Shown piece after piece: positions 33,042-44,184 of a DNA stretch of 64,000 nucleotides. How positions within the stretch are numbered: the stretch's first letter is position 1; every line of letters starts with the position of its first letter. The position numbers and the translations under genes were made by a program. The stretch comes from Fonsecaea monophora. Its lineage: Eukaryota; Ascomycota; Eurotiomycetes; Chaetothyriales; Herpotrichiellaceae. The notes under the pieces were generated by a model, which saw nothing but the letters and a program-made list of their open reading frames with translations, had not been told where the DNA came from and searched no databases. The stretch lies in assembly GCF_001642475.1 (NCBI RefSeq), contig NW_019173951.1, positions 124,001-188,000 of the forward strand, in the 5' to 3' direction.

Positions 33042-36000
33042 TGGTGGTGCATTTGGGGCGGCTTGTCCCTGAAACTCCATGGGTCCTGTCTCTGGATCCC
33101 GCGCTGGCATCCCACACTAAAAGCTGCACTCTTTGCTGGAGATGCTCGGCGCTATTGTGTCCCAAAAGAGCCCGCCTGCATCCCGCTATCCAAAAGGCAG
33201 GAGTTTGAAGTCCTTTGTTTGCCTCCTAGACTTTGCTGCATCGAGTAACTCAGTCTTCCAGATTCGCTCTGTGGAGTGCGAACCTTGAGGAGGGAGTGGA
33301 TTGACCAACAATTTGTACTCGTATAACTGTCGAATCCGTGCATTAGGCGGGTCAAGTGAGTTTTCTCCCACGCCCTTCTGGGCAAGCAAGTTCAATGCCA
33401 ATCTTCCCCATTTTCCATGCTGTGCATGCTTACTTACCTACCAGGACGAGTAAGTGCCTCCCCCTGCCTTTAACCAGACCGGTACTGGTTCCGAATGAGA
33501 ATTCGGCCCAGCGAGGGCCGTTCCAACCCCGGATCGCCAGTCCCGGTCCGCGAGTCTCCCCATGTGTCTTGGTGCACCTGGGATTTTCCATATCTTTGGT
33601 CCTAACTCGGATAAGCCAAGAGCCTAGAGGGAGAGGCCACTGAGCCCCTGTGGCCCCTCCAAGCTCACTTAGCCTGACAGCGGGACTTGCCTCTCTCACA
33701 AATTTGGTCATCCATGTTTGTCCTCGTATCAGGCCCCGTCGTTATTTTGCAAGGATATACTCGTAGACATTTTTTTTGTTGCGGTCACGGTCTAACGGTA
33801 TCCTTGTCCGAAAGCACAGGCGCGTCCTTGTAATGCCCCGTAGACAGTTGACTCGATAGGAGTCTCGCTATTAAACGTTGGAATTTGTCGTGAGGCACTA
33901 CTCGTACGATCTAGGGGGTCCGTTTCTCGGCGGTCGCTCTTCATCCAGCTTGTGAGGTCGGAGACACCCAACACCTAATAACGGTGATCAAAGCAGCCCA
34001 GGGAATGAAGAGCTACTCCTATTTTTTTGGGCCCGCTTCAAATAATTTTGATGAGGTTCTCCAGACCCCGGACGGATATCCATGCTCCGCTCGAGAAGGA
34101 TCAATTGGCTTTGAAATCATCGCTCCGAAGAATTGTTTCTGGGAAGCCGTCTAGGTGCCTGGTGAGCAAGGGAAGTCTTCCGTACGGAGTATACCGAGTG
34201 CTCTTTCCTCCGTCCTACTTGAGAAACGACCAATTTGTAGACGGGAACAGGCCCGCAAGATCAGCAAAGAACGTCAACTGGGCTGACAGACTACCAAAAG
34301 GCCTTACTCATGCACAAGGATGGCTGCAAGTCTTCCTTTTGAAAGGTCATTCGACCCCCACAGGCTTCTTTTGGAAGGCCAAGCGACCATTGAGGGAAAG
34401 TCGCAATGAGTGGCACCAAAATGGTGGGAGGCGGCCAGCGTTGTTTGTGCGGAGGCTGCTTCGAAAGGGACCCTCCTTTTACAAGTGGACGACACAATGT
34501 CTTGAGACTAAAACAGGTGGTATCTGCAGTGGCAATTCCAACAGCGTGTCCCTTCAAGCCGTTGTGTCCCCTGCAAGCAAATTCTTGCACTGGTAATCAA
34601 CTGGCTGCAACATATCTGGGCCATTTTCCATGCGCTAGCGCAGCATGTGAAGCTTGCCAGACGCCAAAAGTCACTCTCCAAAACATCGACTGGTACAGGG
34701 TTTGGAGGCATGAAACCGAAATGGGATTCTGAAGAATAGCTGTTTTGACCATTACACCGCCACTGGGCTGTTTTACGGGTAGCTTTCGTGCCATTGAGTG
34801 CCGGCAGGAGAGACAACATGGATTGACAATCACCTGAGGACGAAGTCGAATAGCTCGTGGTGCAGGAGGTTTGGATCACTTTGATCACCCTAGGGCGTCT
34901 TGGGATGGCATTTCGACAGCTGCAATGCTTGCACAAGTAGTCGAACAACGGGCTCACCGAATGCAGGTTGAGCTCCGCACCTGTTTTGGATCAATCCTGA
35001 TCAGAGCTCCATGTCCGGCCCCTCACCTCAAGTACTCCTCCATGTGGCTGCCCATCTGATTTGCCCTTGGGAATCTGACCTGTCACATTTCTTCGGATGA
35101 GGTTACCGCGGCGCCTCGCCTGCAAGCCTCAACCCGAATAGGACATGGTGGTAACTTGGCGCCTCTCTCTTGCAAGACCTTGCCACGATGCATGCAGGAG
35201 GCCTGCTTTTTTCTGATATCATTTTGCAAGCTAAGATAGACAATCTGGTGGGTTGCGTCCGCGTGGCAGTAGCTGCGTCAAAAGTCGTCGCTGGGTCTGC
35301 GTGTCCTGACGGGGGAAGGCGTGAAATGCTTGTTCAACTGACGTCATGAAACAGTCCATCTGGCTGGTGTGTCTCAGCGCAGCCATTTGGGTCTTGGTAG
35401 GTTGGTAGAAGTCTCACTTAGAACTGCCCACAGAAGATCACTCCGACGTCTTGATGAGGGCTTCTTGCCATCCAGATATCTCCCTCTTATCTTCAGCGCA
35501 AGCGTCATATTCTATTACCCGGGTACTTTGGTGCTACACTCTCCTTAGGTGAAGAGAGAACTGCCCCGCCTCGATCCGCAACTGCGCTCTGGTGGCTCTA
35601 ACTTACTGCAAAAAAGCATTTAGCTAACTAAAGCTCCACGAAATGAAAAACTCACGCCCCTCCCCCTGAAAACTCTTTGTGAAAACCTCTCTGAAGTTGA
35701 CAATGCATATGGCTTGAACATCGGTTGCCTTCCCGTCAATGAGTGTCGGCGGTATCCCCTTCAGCGAGTATCTCGCCGTCCGTTCCCCTAGTCTCATGCT
35801 CCGCCTGTGCAAACGATCCCAGGATCGGCTCTACCCTGCATACAGGAACCAGTTTTCTTCCAACTTCGTTCTAGGTAGAGTGGATTACTGCGTGGATACT
35901 GGACAAGAGGTTTGAAGACGGACACAACCATATTTGGGAAGCTCGGGCCAGGTGTACAGAGTACATTGCAGCCAGACGACTTGGACATACCGAGCGAGTA

Positions 36001-37246
36001 CCCGGCACTCGATTGCCAATTGATGATTCATGACACCGTTGACTCTAAACCCCAGAAATGATCACTAAAACAGTCATGTGGTGATAGGAGTGGTTTCTTG
36101 GAAACACCAAGATATCCCCATAATCTGTTGCTGGAACCGTTAGAAGGGAGATCCTGTCGTTCCAGTGGGTACGGGTTGCGACGAAACTTTGCCACCAAGA
36201 TCCACCAAATGCATCATCTCCCTCCAATCTCGTGGGTAATGCTCGTCTCGACATCACCGTCTTCACATTGTCTTTGCGCCTCCGTTTTCTCCCTGCCCAC
36301 CAAAAGGTTTGTTGGCGTTGGCGCTGCCATGCCTCAACTAGCCAGCTGCGAAGACCCAATCAGCACCCGTTTGCCTGCCTATGCGCCATATCTGATACTA
36401 TTGATGAGCGATTTGGGTACGGATATGCACTTCAACACATGGGTCAACGGATCTCTTTGAGCCTAGACTGAAAACGGAACTGTTGCGGCGATATTCAACG
36501 GGTAGATGAAACAAGACAATCTTTCCGTCTCCTACATGCAGCCACTATCCTCTCTACAGTACCTATGCCGAGTACAAGTACATCTATCTCCTCGTGCCAA
36601 CAACGAAGTAAGGAAGTTACGAGGATCTGCGAAGGACAAGGAGACGGACGGGCTAGCCCGCGCCCGTGGAACTTTTCGACCAGTACCGAGTACAATTAAC
36701 CCTCGGCATCCTTACTAGTGTTTGATAGATATCTCCCCAATGGCCACGGAGACATTTTCCCGACTCTGACTCCCAGTACGAGGTACACTGAGAGTACTTG
36801 CTTTCTCCGAGGTACATCGTCCCGAGGATACTTTTTACAGCAGGCGATTATCCAAAGTCCTCGTACTGTACCTACTCGGTACTTGTACTCATATGGACTA
36901 GATACCATAGTGGAAAAACAAGAAACATGTTCCAGACCTTGACCGAACACTAATAGACCTCTCTCCACTTCGTACGAATGAGTGAGTGGAGGGTGTGTGA
37001 GGCCCTCGAGTCTCATCTTTCGATCTCACCACAGCGTGGCAAGTCAAATAAGCCTTCGGCACGCAGCCGATGCCAACTACAGGTCTTGATTTTTCCAAGG
37101 TCCTGCGACTACTACGGGGACGAGTTTGCCACTCAAATCTACATACATCGAGTACTCGGTAACAGTACGTTCTATCTCTTGATGCCGAAACTATTTTTCG
37201 CCCATGGCTTGTATAAGTTACGTATGAGGTCCGTATGATACTATCT

Positions 37247-37262
37247 GTAGGTAGGTAGGTAG
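37247..37262. repeat. GTAG tetranucleotide repeat
   Basis: Four tandem GTAG units. Similar CTAC/GTAG runs recur at about 37360-37400 and 37958-37980. Confidence 0.8.
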
Positions 37263-38184
37263 ACAGATGCGAAATGTGGATGTGGATGTTGGATCAGTGC
37301 AATCCTACCCGTCTACAGCGAATCATGGGAATTGTAATGTCCTACTCGCCACATGTTTACTTACCTACCAGCCTACCTATCTGCCTGGCGACCGCCTTAC
37401 CTATCGAGTCGTCCACACGACATTCCAACATCACCAAAGGTGATATTTATGCTTTTTAGTGATTCCAGTGCTTTGCACTCGGTCTTGTGTGTGGCTTACA
37501 CACGTACATACACCCCTGGAGCAGGTGCCCAGGCCACGCACTACCTCGTATCGCATTTCAGCCTGACTCCGTCTCAGCCTGACTCGATCGAAGTGATATA
37601 AGCGAAGGCCTCTTTTGAGGGTGATGATTCATCACTTAATTGACTACCTCTTGGGTGCCTCTGGTCCGGGTGTCGTTGCTATTCCTGCCACCCTCCCTCT
37701 CTTCTTTCCACCCCCCCTCTCCCTCTGTTGGTATGTGTGTGCCCAACAAGGCAAGGAAGGGGGGCCTGGACCATTCCTGTGTGTATGCATGCAGGTAGGT
37801 TTGTGGTGTGGTGCGCGGCGTATGGAGTGGAGTGGACAGCAGCGCCACGAGCCACGAGGAAGCAAGCACTCGGTCAGTCAGAGTTTTGCCAGGAAAACAT
37901 CACGGGCACCCTCGAGAGTGGAGTTGACAGGGTCGAAAGAGCGACGGTCATCTGCATACCTACCTAACTACCTACCTACCCACATGATGCACGAGAAGGC
38001 TTGTATGCCGTGCATGTATATCTGCAGACAGAAAGGGAGGGGGGATGACCCAACAGAGAGTTGGGTAGTAGGTACGAGGTAATGTGTTGGTGGAGGGTGC
38101 CCCGGAAATGCACGAGTGAGACCACCACGCGACACGACACGGCATGACATGTCACGATGCAAGGAGAAAAAGCCTTTTTCGGGT

Positions 38185-38202
38185 GGCTGGCTGGCTGGCT
38201 GC
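38185..38202. repeat. GGCT tetranucleotide repeat
   Basis: Four tandem GGCT units in the G-rich end of the 10.8 kb gene-free region. Confidence 0.75.
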
Positions 38203-38350
38203 CACGCGAAGGCGGGAGGGGGACGGGGAGCGGGAGCAAGCAGACAGACAACGACTGGGGCTAGGGCTGGGATGGACGGAGCTCAGCTGGACATCCTTTT
38301 CCCGAGTCCCGCTTCGCGCGTGGATGGATGGGTGGGCGGTGTGCTCGAGC

Positions 38351-38376
38351 GTGAGAGAGAGAGAGAGTGTGTGTGT
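38351..38376. repeat. GA/GT compound microsatellite
   Basis: A GA dinucleotide run passes directly into a GT run, followed by GCATGCA. Confidence 0.8.
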
Positions 38377-39007
38377 GCATGCAGGCTGGACGAGGTAGGT
38401 CACGTCAGAGGAGGTGGTTTCAAAGGACAAAGAGGAGGAGGGTGGTACGGGTTCACCTCTATTCGGGTTCGGGGTCCTGCATTGCGAGGATGGGGCGCAG
38501 GTCTGACGTCCTCTCCGTCGAGGCTGCAGGTAAGGAGGGCAACGGTACTCCGGATACTCTGTGTGTATACCTCTCCACGACTACAGTGTGAGTGTGAAAG
38601 TTATGGCGGCCAGAGTCGAGGACGAGTCCAGTGGGTCCCTCTCACTATCACATACTTTGCTGGGGAAAACAGGAAGGCAGATCAATAACAAAGACATTGA
38701 TGATGAAGAAAAATGGTCGGTGCAGGGGAAATTGCATTGCATGTTTCCTGATTCTCTCACTGTCATGTCTGCTGGAAATAAGGGAAACACCACTCCACTC
38801 AATTGACGTTGGCCATAGGCCGTCGCTGCATGGCTGCTCAGACCGTCAGACAGAGCCATGAGGTGTTCACAGTCCAGCGCCAGCGCCCGCACGTCCAGCA
38901 TCCACCGTCCAGTGTGTCAGAGTGTCTTGCATTGAACCCACTCGACCCTCGCATTCCCGAACTCTTCGATAAAAAAGGGAAAGATCGTCCAAACCATTTT
39001 TTTCGCT

Positions 39008-40350
39008 CTAGTTCTCGTGCAAAACCTCTTGGAATTTCTCATTGACACGCTCTGGCTTGCCGTGGTCCACGCCCTTCTGCCCAATCTTGTCCTTGGAGTA
39101 CTGCGCAGCGTAGGGGTTGAGGCGGAGCAGCACCTGTCTGTTGCGCAGCGGGTTCTTCTTCTGGACACCGGCGCGCTTGGTGGTGGCATAGCCCTTGGGC
39201 TCGCGGAGCACGGACTGGATCTCGGAGCTGTTGATGAGGCGGGTGATGTCGGCGTTTGAGACGACGTTGGACGGCAAAAGGAAGTCCTTCTTCAGGGTCG
39301 AAGCTTCGGTCGTCGAGCCGTAGATGGTGTCCAGAGCACCAAATGCACCAGAGGTCCAGATGACGAACCGACCCAAGTGACCACCAGGGGCGAGCTGGAG
39401 GAGGTTCAGCGCGAAGACCGACGAGGTCTCGACGCCAGGGATGTTGCGGAATGCCCGAACGAGCTCCTTGCCGTCGACCTCTGGGTTGTAGACTACCAAA
39501 GGCCCGCGGCGCTGGCGGTGTCGGCGGTTTCGCATCTTACCCTTGCCGGCGCGCAATTTGCGGGACTTCTGGACCTTGACGATATCTGGGCCCGCGCCAA
39601 CGGCCTTGAGAAGAGCGGCGGCGGCGGAGGTCTTGACGAGGGCGGCACCTTCAAAGACCTTGCTTGAGATGACGAGCGGCACTTCGGGGACGGTGGAGAT
39701 GCGGTGGCCGCGGGCGAGGAGGAGAGCCGGGACAGAGCTGGCAGCAATGGCAGATGCGGTAGCAAAGCGCCTGTAAGCGAAAAAAACCACCGTTAGAAGA
39801 GTTGTCCCAAGCAGCACCGGTAGCAAATTGTAGTTGTCTCTTACTTCTGGCCCAAGTTGATCTTCTGATGCCACTTCCTCCAGACCTTTGTGGGTGCGAA
39901 CATACGGCCGGATCGACATTGGTTACCGAACGCAGCCTGACCTGCTCTATGTGTACCACCGCCAGAGACACGAGGAATACGTGCGACAGCGCGACCTGCA
40001 AATTTTCCTCTCGTGTTAGTTTCCCACGCCCGTCTCAACCACGTTGGTTTTGGAATTTTCTCCCTAGAACGCACCTGTGCCCCATGACTCGGCTGATGTC
40101 TGCTCGCCTGCCTTCTCGCTCACGGCATATGGTTGTCTCTTGTTCTTGGCCATTCCAGCGTGGACGGTCCTGATCTAGCCGTTAGCTCACTGCCGTGGGA
40201 ATTGTAATCGATATTTGCTGCGTCGGAGAGGGAATCATACTGGACAATATCAGGACGAATGGGAGCGCTGAAGACGGCTGGCAGGGGATGGGTTTCTCCA
40301 GTGCTGGCGCCATCGCCGCCGACGATGCCGACAGTAGGACGGTTCGACAT
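39008..40350 (-). CDS. RPL4: 60S ribosomal protein L4 (uL4)
   Basis: Four exons, 40350-40241, 40169-40075, 39995-39845 and 39770-39008 (introns of 71, 79 and 74 nt), give 372 aa with every junction in frame. The protein starts [11 protein letters not shown], continues [14 protein letters not shown] and [19 protein letters not shown], then has the uL4 signature [20 protein letters not shown] and the long loop [15 protein letters not shown]. The second half has the basic [16 protein letters not shown] motif and [17 protein letters not shown], with the eukaryotic C-terminal extension. uL4 is an essential large-subunit protein whose loop lines the peptide exit tunnel. Three introns near the 5' end are typical of fungal ribosomal protein genes. 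It is a firm landmark for synteny. Confidence 0.97.
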
Positions 40351-41433
40351 CTTGCGTTCGTTGTTGAGAAGGTGGATGAGAAGAAGGTGAGGGATGCTGG
40401 TGGTGTCTGCGAAGAGAAGTCCCAAAATCTTCAATTGCCATGGGCGCAGCGAAAATTGGGGTTGTGCTGTGAACTAGTCTAGATTAGGAATGAAATCTTG
40501 GCGAGTCCTAGATCTTGGCACAGCCTTGCCCAAGCCTCGCCCACCTGCCCGACCAACCTCCCCACTAATTGAAAACAATATTGTGTTGGGGGAGTTCGTG
40601 GTTAGTGGACTACACTCGTTGTGCACTGACTCTATATCGAGTTTCGTTTTCCCGCTCTTCCACTGAAGCTGCTGCTGTTGTGGACGTTTGCAAGGGGGAA
40701 TGGCATGCACTGATCTTCGCAGAGGGCCAGCACCATCGCACGCCAAGATCCTTCCAACGCAGGACAGGTCGACTGGAACGTCAATCTGCTGAATATATCT
40801 TGGTTCACAGAGAACAGGGATGCAGCTCCGTGACGTGTATCGTGACCAGAGGACTTGCCTGGCTGGGCCAAATCCAAGAAAGCTGGCCAAGTACGACAGC
40901 TATGGGTACGGGCGTCACCATATTTGGTCCCAGTGGGAACTCTCACGGTATATTATATGCGATGAAGAACATATTCATAAATCCTTGAGTCAATCTGAAG
41001 CCCCATTATCCAAGGCTCCCAGGGTGCAGACCGATCAAACACCGACAGAAATCCACCAGCCTGAAAGGGGATGAATGGCATGTTCAGAATGTGGGAAATC
41101 ACGTTTTTCGTTCTGCACTCTTGCTTTTGGTTCTGGTAAGACAACTCTGCTGCTCAGGAAGAAACAATTCAGACAAACGACTCGTGATGTCCTCGGTAAT
41201 GACAGAGTGGTAGTCCAGTTAGAACAACCTTTCCTGTGCTTAAACTGGAATCGATAGTTCGCTCCGTCGCACTGACGCAATGAGGAAATGTCCTCCTCCG
41301 AACCTGAGAATCCAGCACCAGCACCGAAGCCCGTGATCACATCAAGCAAGATCAAGATCTGGTGGCCATACATCGCCTACTGTGCGATATGCACCACTTT
41401 TTCCCACTCCAAGGTCGGCGAGGTTGGATATAG
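40351..41433. other. 1.1 kb spacer upstream of RPL4
   Basis: It holds the RPL4 promoter and the 3' flank of the MFS-like gene, both on the minus strand. A TGAGTCA (Gcn4-type) match lies at 40986-40992, too far (about 640 bases) to weigh much. A small plus-strand frame at 41288-41437 (49 codons, ATG to TAG) ends just inside the MFS gene's last bases. No function is assigned. Confidence 0.5.
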
Positions 41434-43243
41434 CTAGGTCCTTAGCGGGACTCCATTTTCCTCTCTGATATGCTTCAGATCTGGCGAAAAGGTGTCGTTG
41501 ATATCAGCAGACACTCTTGTGACACTCTGACGCCTTTCTTCCGCTTGCTCCTCCACCTTCGCATCCAAAGCACTAGCCTTGCGGTCCTTTTCATCCACAA
41601 ACCCATTTTCACTCTCATGGTCAAGATCCTTGTCAAGGACCTCATCATTGAGCATCTTAGGATTGAAAGCCATGGCCCCTTTGGGAATGAAGGTTGAGGC
41701 GAACACAACTGCCATAATCACAGTAAATTGCACGCCACCCACATTTCTGATGGCTTCCCGGATGTTTCCGCCGTCAGAGCCGCCTGTGTTGGCATAGATA
41801 CGGTCGATGTAGCGACCTAGAAGTGGAGAGCAAATGGCATAAATAACGATGTATGTCGAATAGAGAAAGGCCATGACTGCACCCAACGCTGAGACCTCCT
41901 TGTTTTCGGCCTCTAAGCGGGCGAGCGAGGCCTGGATGTAAGCAGCGAGGGAGACATCGCCAGCTGCCCAACCGAACGAGATGGGAATGAAGGTGCCGGC
42001 GACGCGCCAGGCTTCATTGACATCACCCCGCTTTGGGTGCCAGTAAGGGAGATACCATACTATGAGAAGCATCAGGGCATCGAGTCGGAGCCATGGCATC
42101 GGAGTCTGGACGAGATTGGTGAAGAGAAAGACAAATCCGGCACCAAGAAGCTCGCCAAAGTTACTACCTCCCACTTTTCAAAGTTAGTATAAAAGATGTG
42201 CTGCAATATTTGCAACAAACGTAGACAGCCTCCTGTGGAAGCTGGTGCAGAAGGCTTTGCAGGCAAAGATGATGTGGTGGGTGTTTCAACTTACCCATGA
42301 TCTGTGACCAAGCAGAGTTCCCTAGATATCGTCGAGCCACAGCGGGCGCAATACCGTTCTCGAGATATCGGTGACCATAGAGTGCAAAGGAGTAGCCTGG
42401 CAAGAGCCAGATAAACTTGCGAGAGCTGAAGATGATCTTGAAACCAGTCCAGATGGAATCGAAGAAGAGCCAGAAGCCCATGGCCACGGCTAGGAGGTAG
42501 TTGCCTCCTTCCTTCAACGGCTTCTTATAGTTGAGATTGGAGATGAAGAACCAAACGGCTGCAGCGGCAGCGAAGAAAATGGGGGTGATGATGAAAGAAT
42601 AGTTGTTGCCGAATGAAGGGATCAAAGCCAAAGCCGTGCAGAAGGCGCCCGCGGTGCCAGAAATTTCGTAGAAGATGTGAACGAGCGAGTCCATGCGTCG
42701 AAGCTTTTGGACGTTGCCTCCCACAATATCTCGTGGAATGACACGTCGGATCAATTCAACCATTCCATAGGCAATGCCGCTGACACAGTAGATGGGGATG
42801 ATCCCATTGGCATTGTAGGAGCCGTAGTATCCAAAGTCATCATCGTCGTGGGTATCTCCCCAATTATCAGGCTTGAAACGCCCGCCGGTACCAGCGTCCA
42901 CGACAAGGAGAATGGCCGTCATGACACCGAACACCATTATCGCCACTGAGAGAACTAGCTTGGTAGGCCACCGTTTGATGAGAGGCGCAATCAAAATCGA
43001 GCCCACACATTGAAAGGCCTGATTGAGGCCGGTCAACAGGCCCACGCGCTCAAAGGTCTTGGGGGTGGTATCGGTGAGCCAGGCTTCGTAGTCGTATTTG
43101 TTGGTGGCCAGGGCGACGATTGAACCGTTGAAAGCCTCAAGTCCAAATTTGTACAACATGATTCCGACAATATAGATGGCAATATTTCTCTTCTCCATGG
43201 GAGTAAAGAGTCTCCATGACTCTTTGATGGCCTCGAACACCAT
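41434..43243 (-). CDS. Multi-pass membrane carrier, MFS-like
   Basis: Two exons, 43243-42295 and 42167-41434, joined over a 127-nt intron (GTAAGT ... ACTAAC ... GGGAG), give 560 aa. I count about 11-12 hydrophobic segments in two halves: for example NIAIYIVGIMLYKFGLEAFN, LVLSVAIMVFGVMTAILLVV, YSFIITPIFFAAAAAVWFFI, FGELLGAGFVFLFTNLV and VQFTVIMAVVFASTFIPKGA. An acidic Asp-rich loop lies near 140-155 (DTHDDDDFG), and there is a charged C-terminal cytosolic tail of about 85 residues. The layout fits the major facilitator superfamily, but classical MFS motifs are weak and the substrate is unknown. It belongs to a conserved fungal group of uncharacterised carriers, as far as I can judge. It is in tandem with SEC6 and RPL4 on the same strand. 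Confidence 0.78.
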
Positions 43244-44184
43244 GGTTGCAGCAGAGACTGGGAATACGCAGAGGGTTCAAAAGTCACAGCCTAGAAGCTC
43301 TACCATGGTCATCAGAGCAGGTCTCGGACTCCTGATATGCTGGCTTTATAGAGAGAAGTATTCTCCCGCTCGCTGTTCGGGATACGTCAGTAGGTGGCGG
43401 ATCGAGGAGAACTGCTCTGAACGTCTCCATTGAACGAATTGCGTTCGAAGCAGGAGCCATGTGCGAAAACATCTCATTTCCATGCTACTTCAGATGTGCT
43501 ATCGAGGAAGTCTGAATGCCAGGAGGACGAACATGCCGATGAACATGATTTGCCCCGATTGGCAGGGAGCGAACCAGGGAGGAACCCCAAGATGCCCAGA
43601 CCTCCGCCGAGCCAGCCAAGACAGCTTTGAGAGAATACCGAAGATTTGAGTTGCGCTTGAAAGACTTGGGAGGGGCGATATGGTGCACGAAGCTCAAAGA
43701 AAAGCACAACCCGGACCTCTGGGCAGTCAAAGGCTTGGAGCGAGTTAGAATCCGACAATCGACACACGTGGTATGAGCCACCATATCGAAAATAAATATT
43801 TCTTCGTTTGATCCCTCGAATCGAAAGATGGTCGTTTGGGACGTAATTGCACTGCCACAAAAGAGATTCCGTCATGTGCTCTGATGTTGCAGTCGATCCC
43901 TCCGTCCGTGGCCTTTGTCTCGGGGTATCTTCAATCTCCTTAATGGTTTGTAACACTTGCTTGACAGAAGGGGAGTATCACCAGCTTCGAACCTCTCGGT
44001 GAAACCCCATGAGCAAGTGGAGGGATACGTGTACATAGTTGTCGAAGAGATATATAGAATCGAGGACCCGTTCTGGACCCTGTAGGGGCGACTGAGTCAA
44101 CATCTTTCGTGGCTCGACGAGTGGCGGGACCCTTTCCGGTAAGGGGAATCACAAGCAGGAACTAGGATGCCTTTGATATGTGGA
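43244..44184. other. Spacer between SEC6 and the MFS-like gene
   Basis: This 941-base gap holds the MFS-like promoter and the SEC6 3' flank. Minus-strand frames here (up to 160 codons, about 43474-43956) lack domains and compete with plus-strand frames. Nothing else is seen. Confidence 0.55.

Larger units (their letters stand above)
28184..39007. other. 10.8 kb region with no supportable protein gene
   Basis: The region runs from the start of the Zn2Cys6 regulator to the 3' end of RPL4, so all of it is upstream of the regulator. I examined frames on both strands; the longest (about 189-190 codons near 34027-34596 and 38116-38688) have no domain, biased composition and competing antisense frames. 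From about 28840 to 30130 the plus strand is G/A-rich; from about 30140 to 31150 it is C/T/A-rich. GTAC-rich segments lie at about 36540-37170, and microsatellites at about 37200-38400. There are no terminal repeats, integrase or reverse-transcriptase remnants that I can see. It may be a very long promoter/leader, non-coding RNA genes, or decayed DNA. Confidence 0.5.

Noticed and set aside
34027..34596. 189-codon plus-strand frame in the gene-free region
   Set aside because: No domain, an overlapping antisense frame, and no start or splice context better than chance.
38116..38688. 190-codon plus-strand frame near RPL4's 3' side
   Set aside because: Gly/Arg-rich because of G-rich repeats (GGCT, GA/GT); not protein-like.
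28184..39007. Decayed transposon as the explanation of the gene-free region
   Set aside because: No terminal repeats, target-site duplications or polymerase/integrase remnants seen, and no strong TpA-type mutation bias; left open rather than called.
43474..43956. 160-codon minus-strand frame upstream of the MFS-like gene
   Set aside because: No domain; competing frames on the other strand; likely promoter/spacer.
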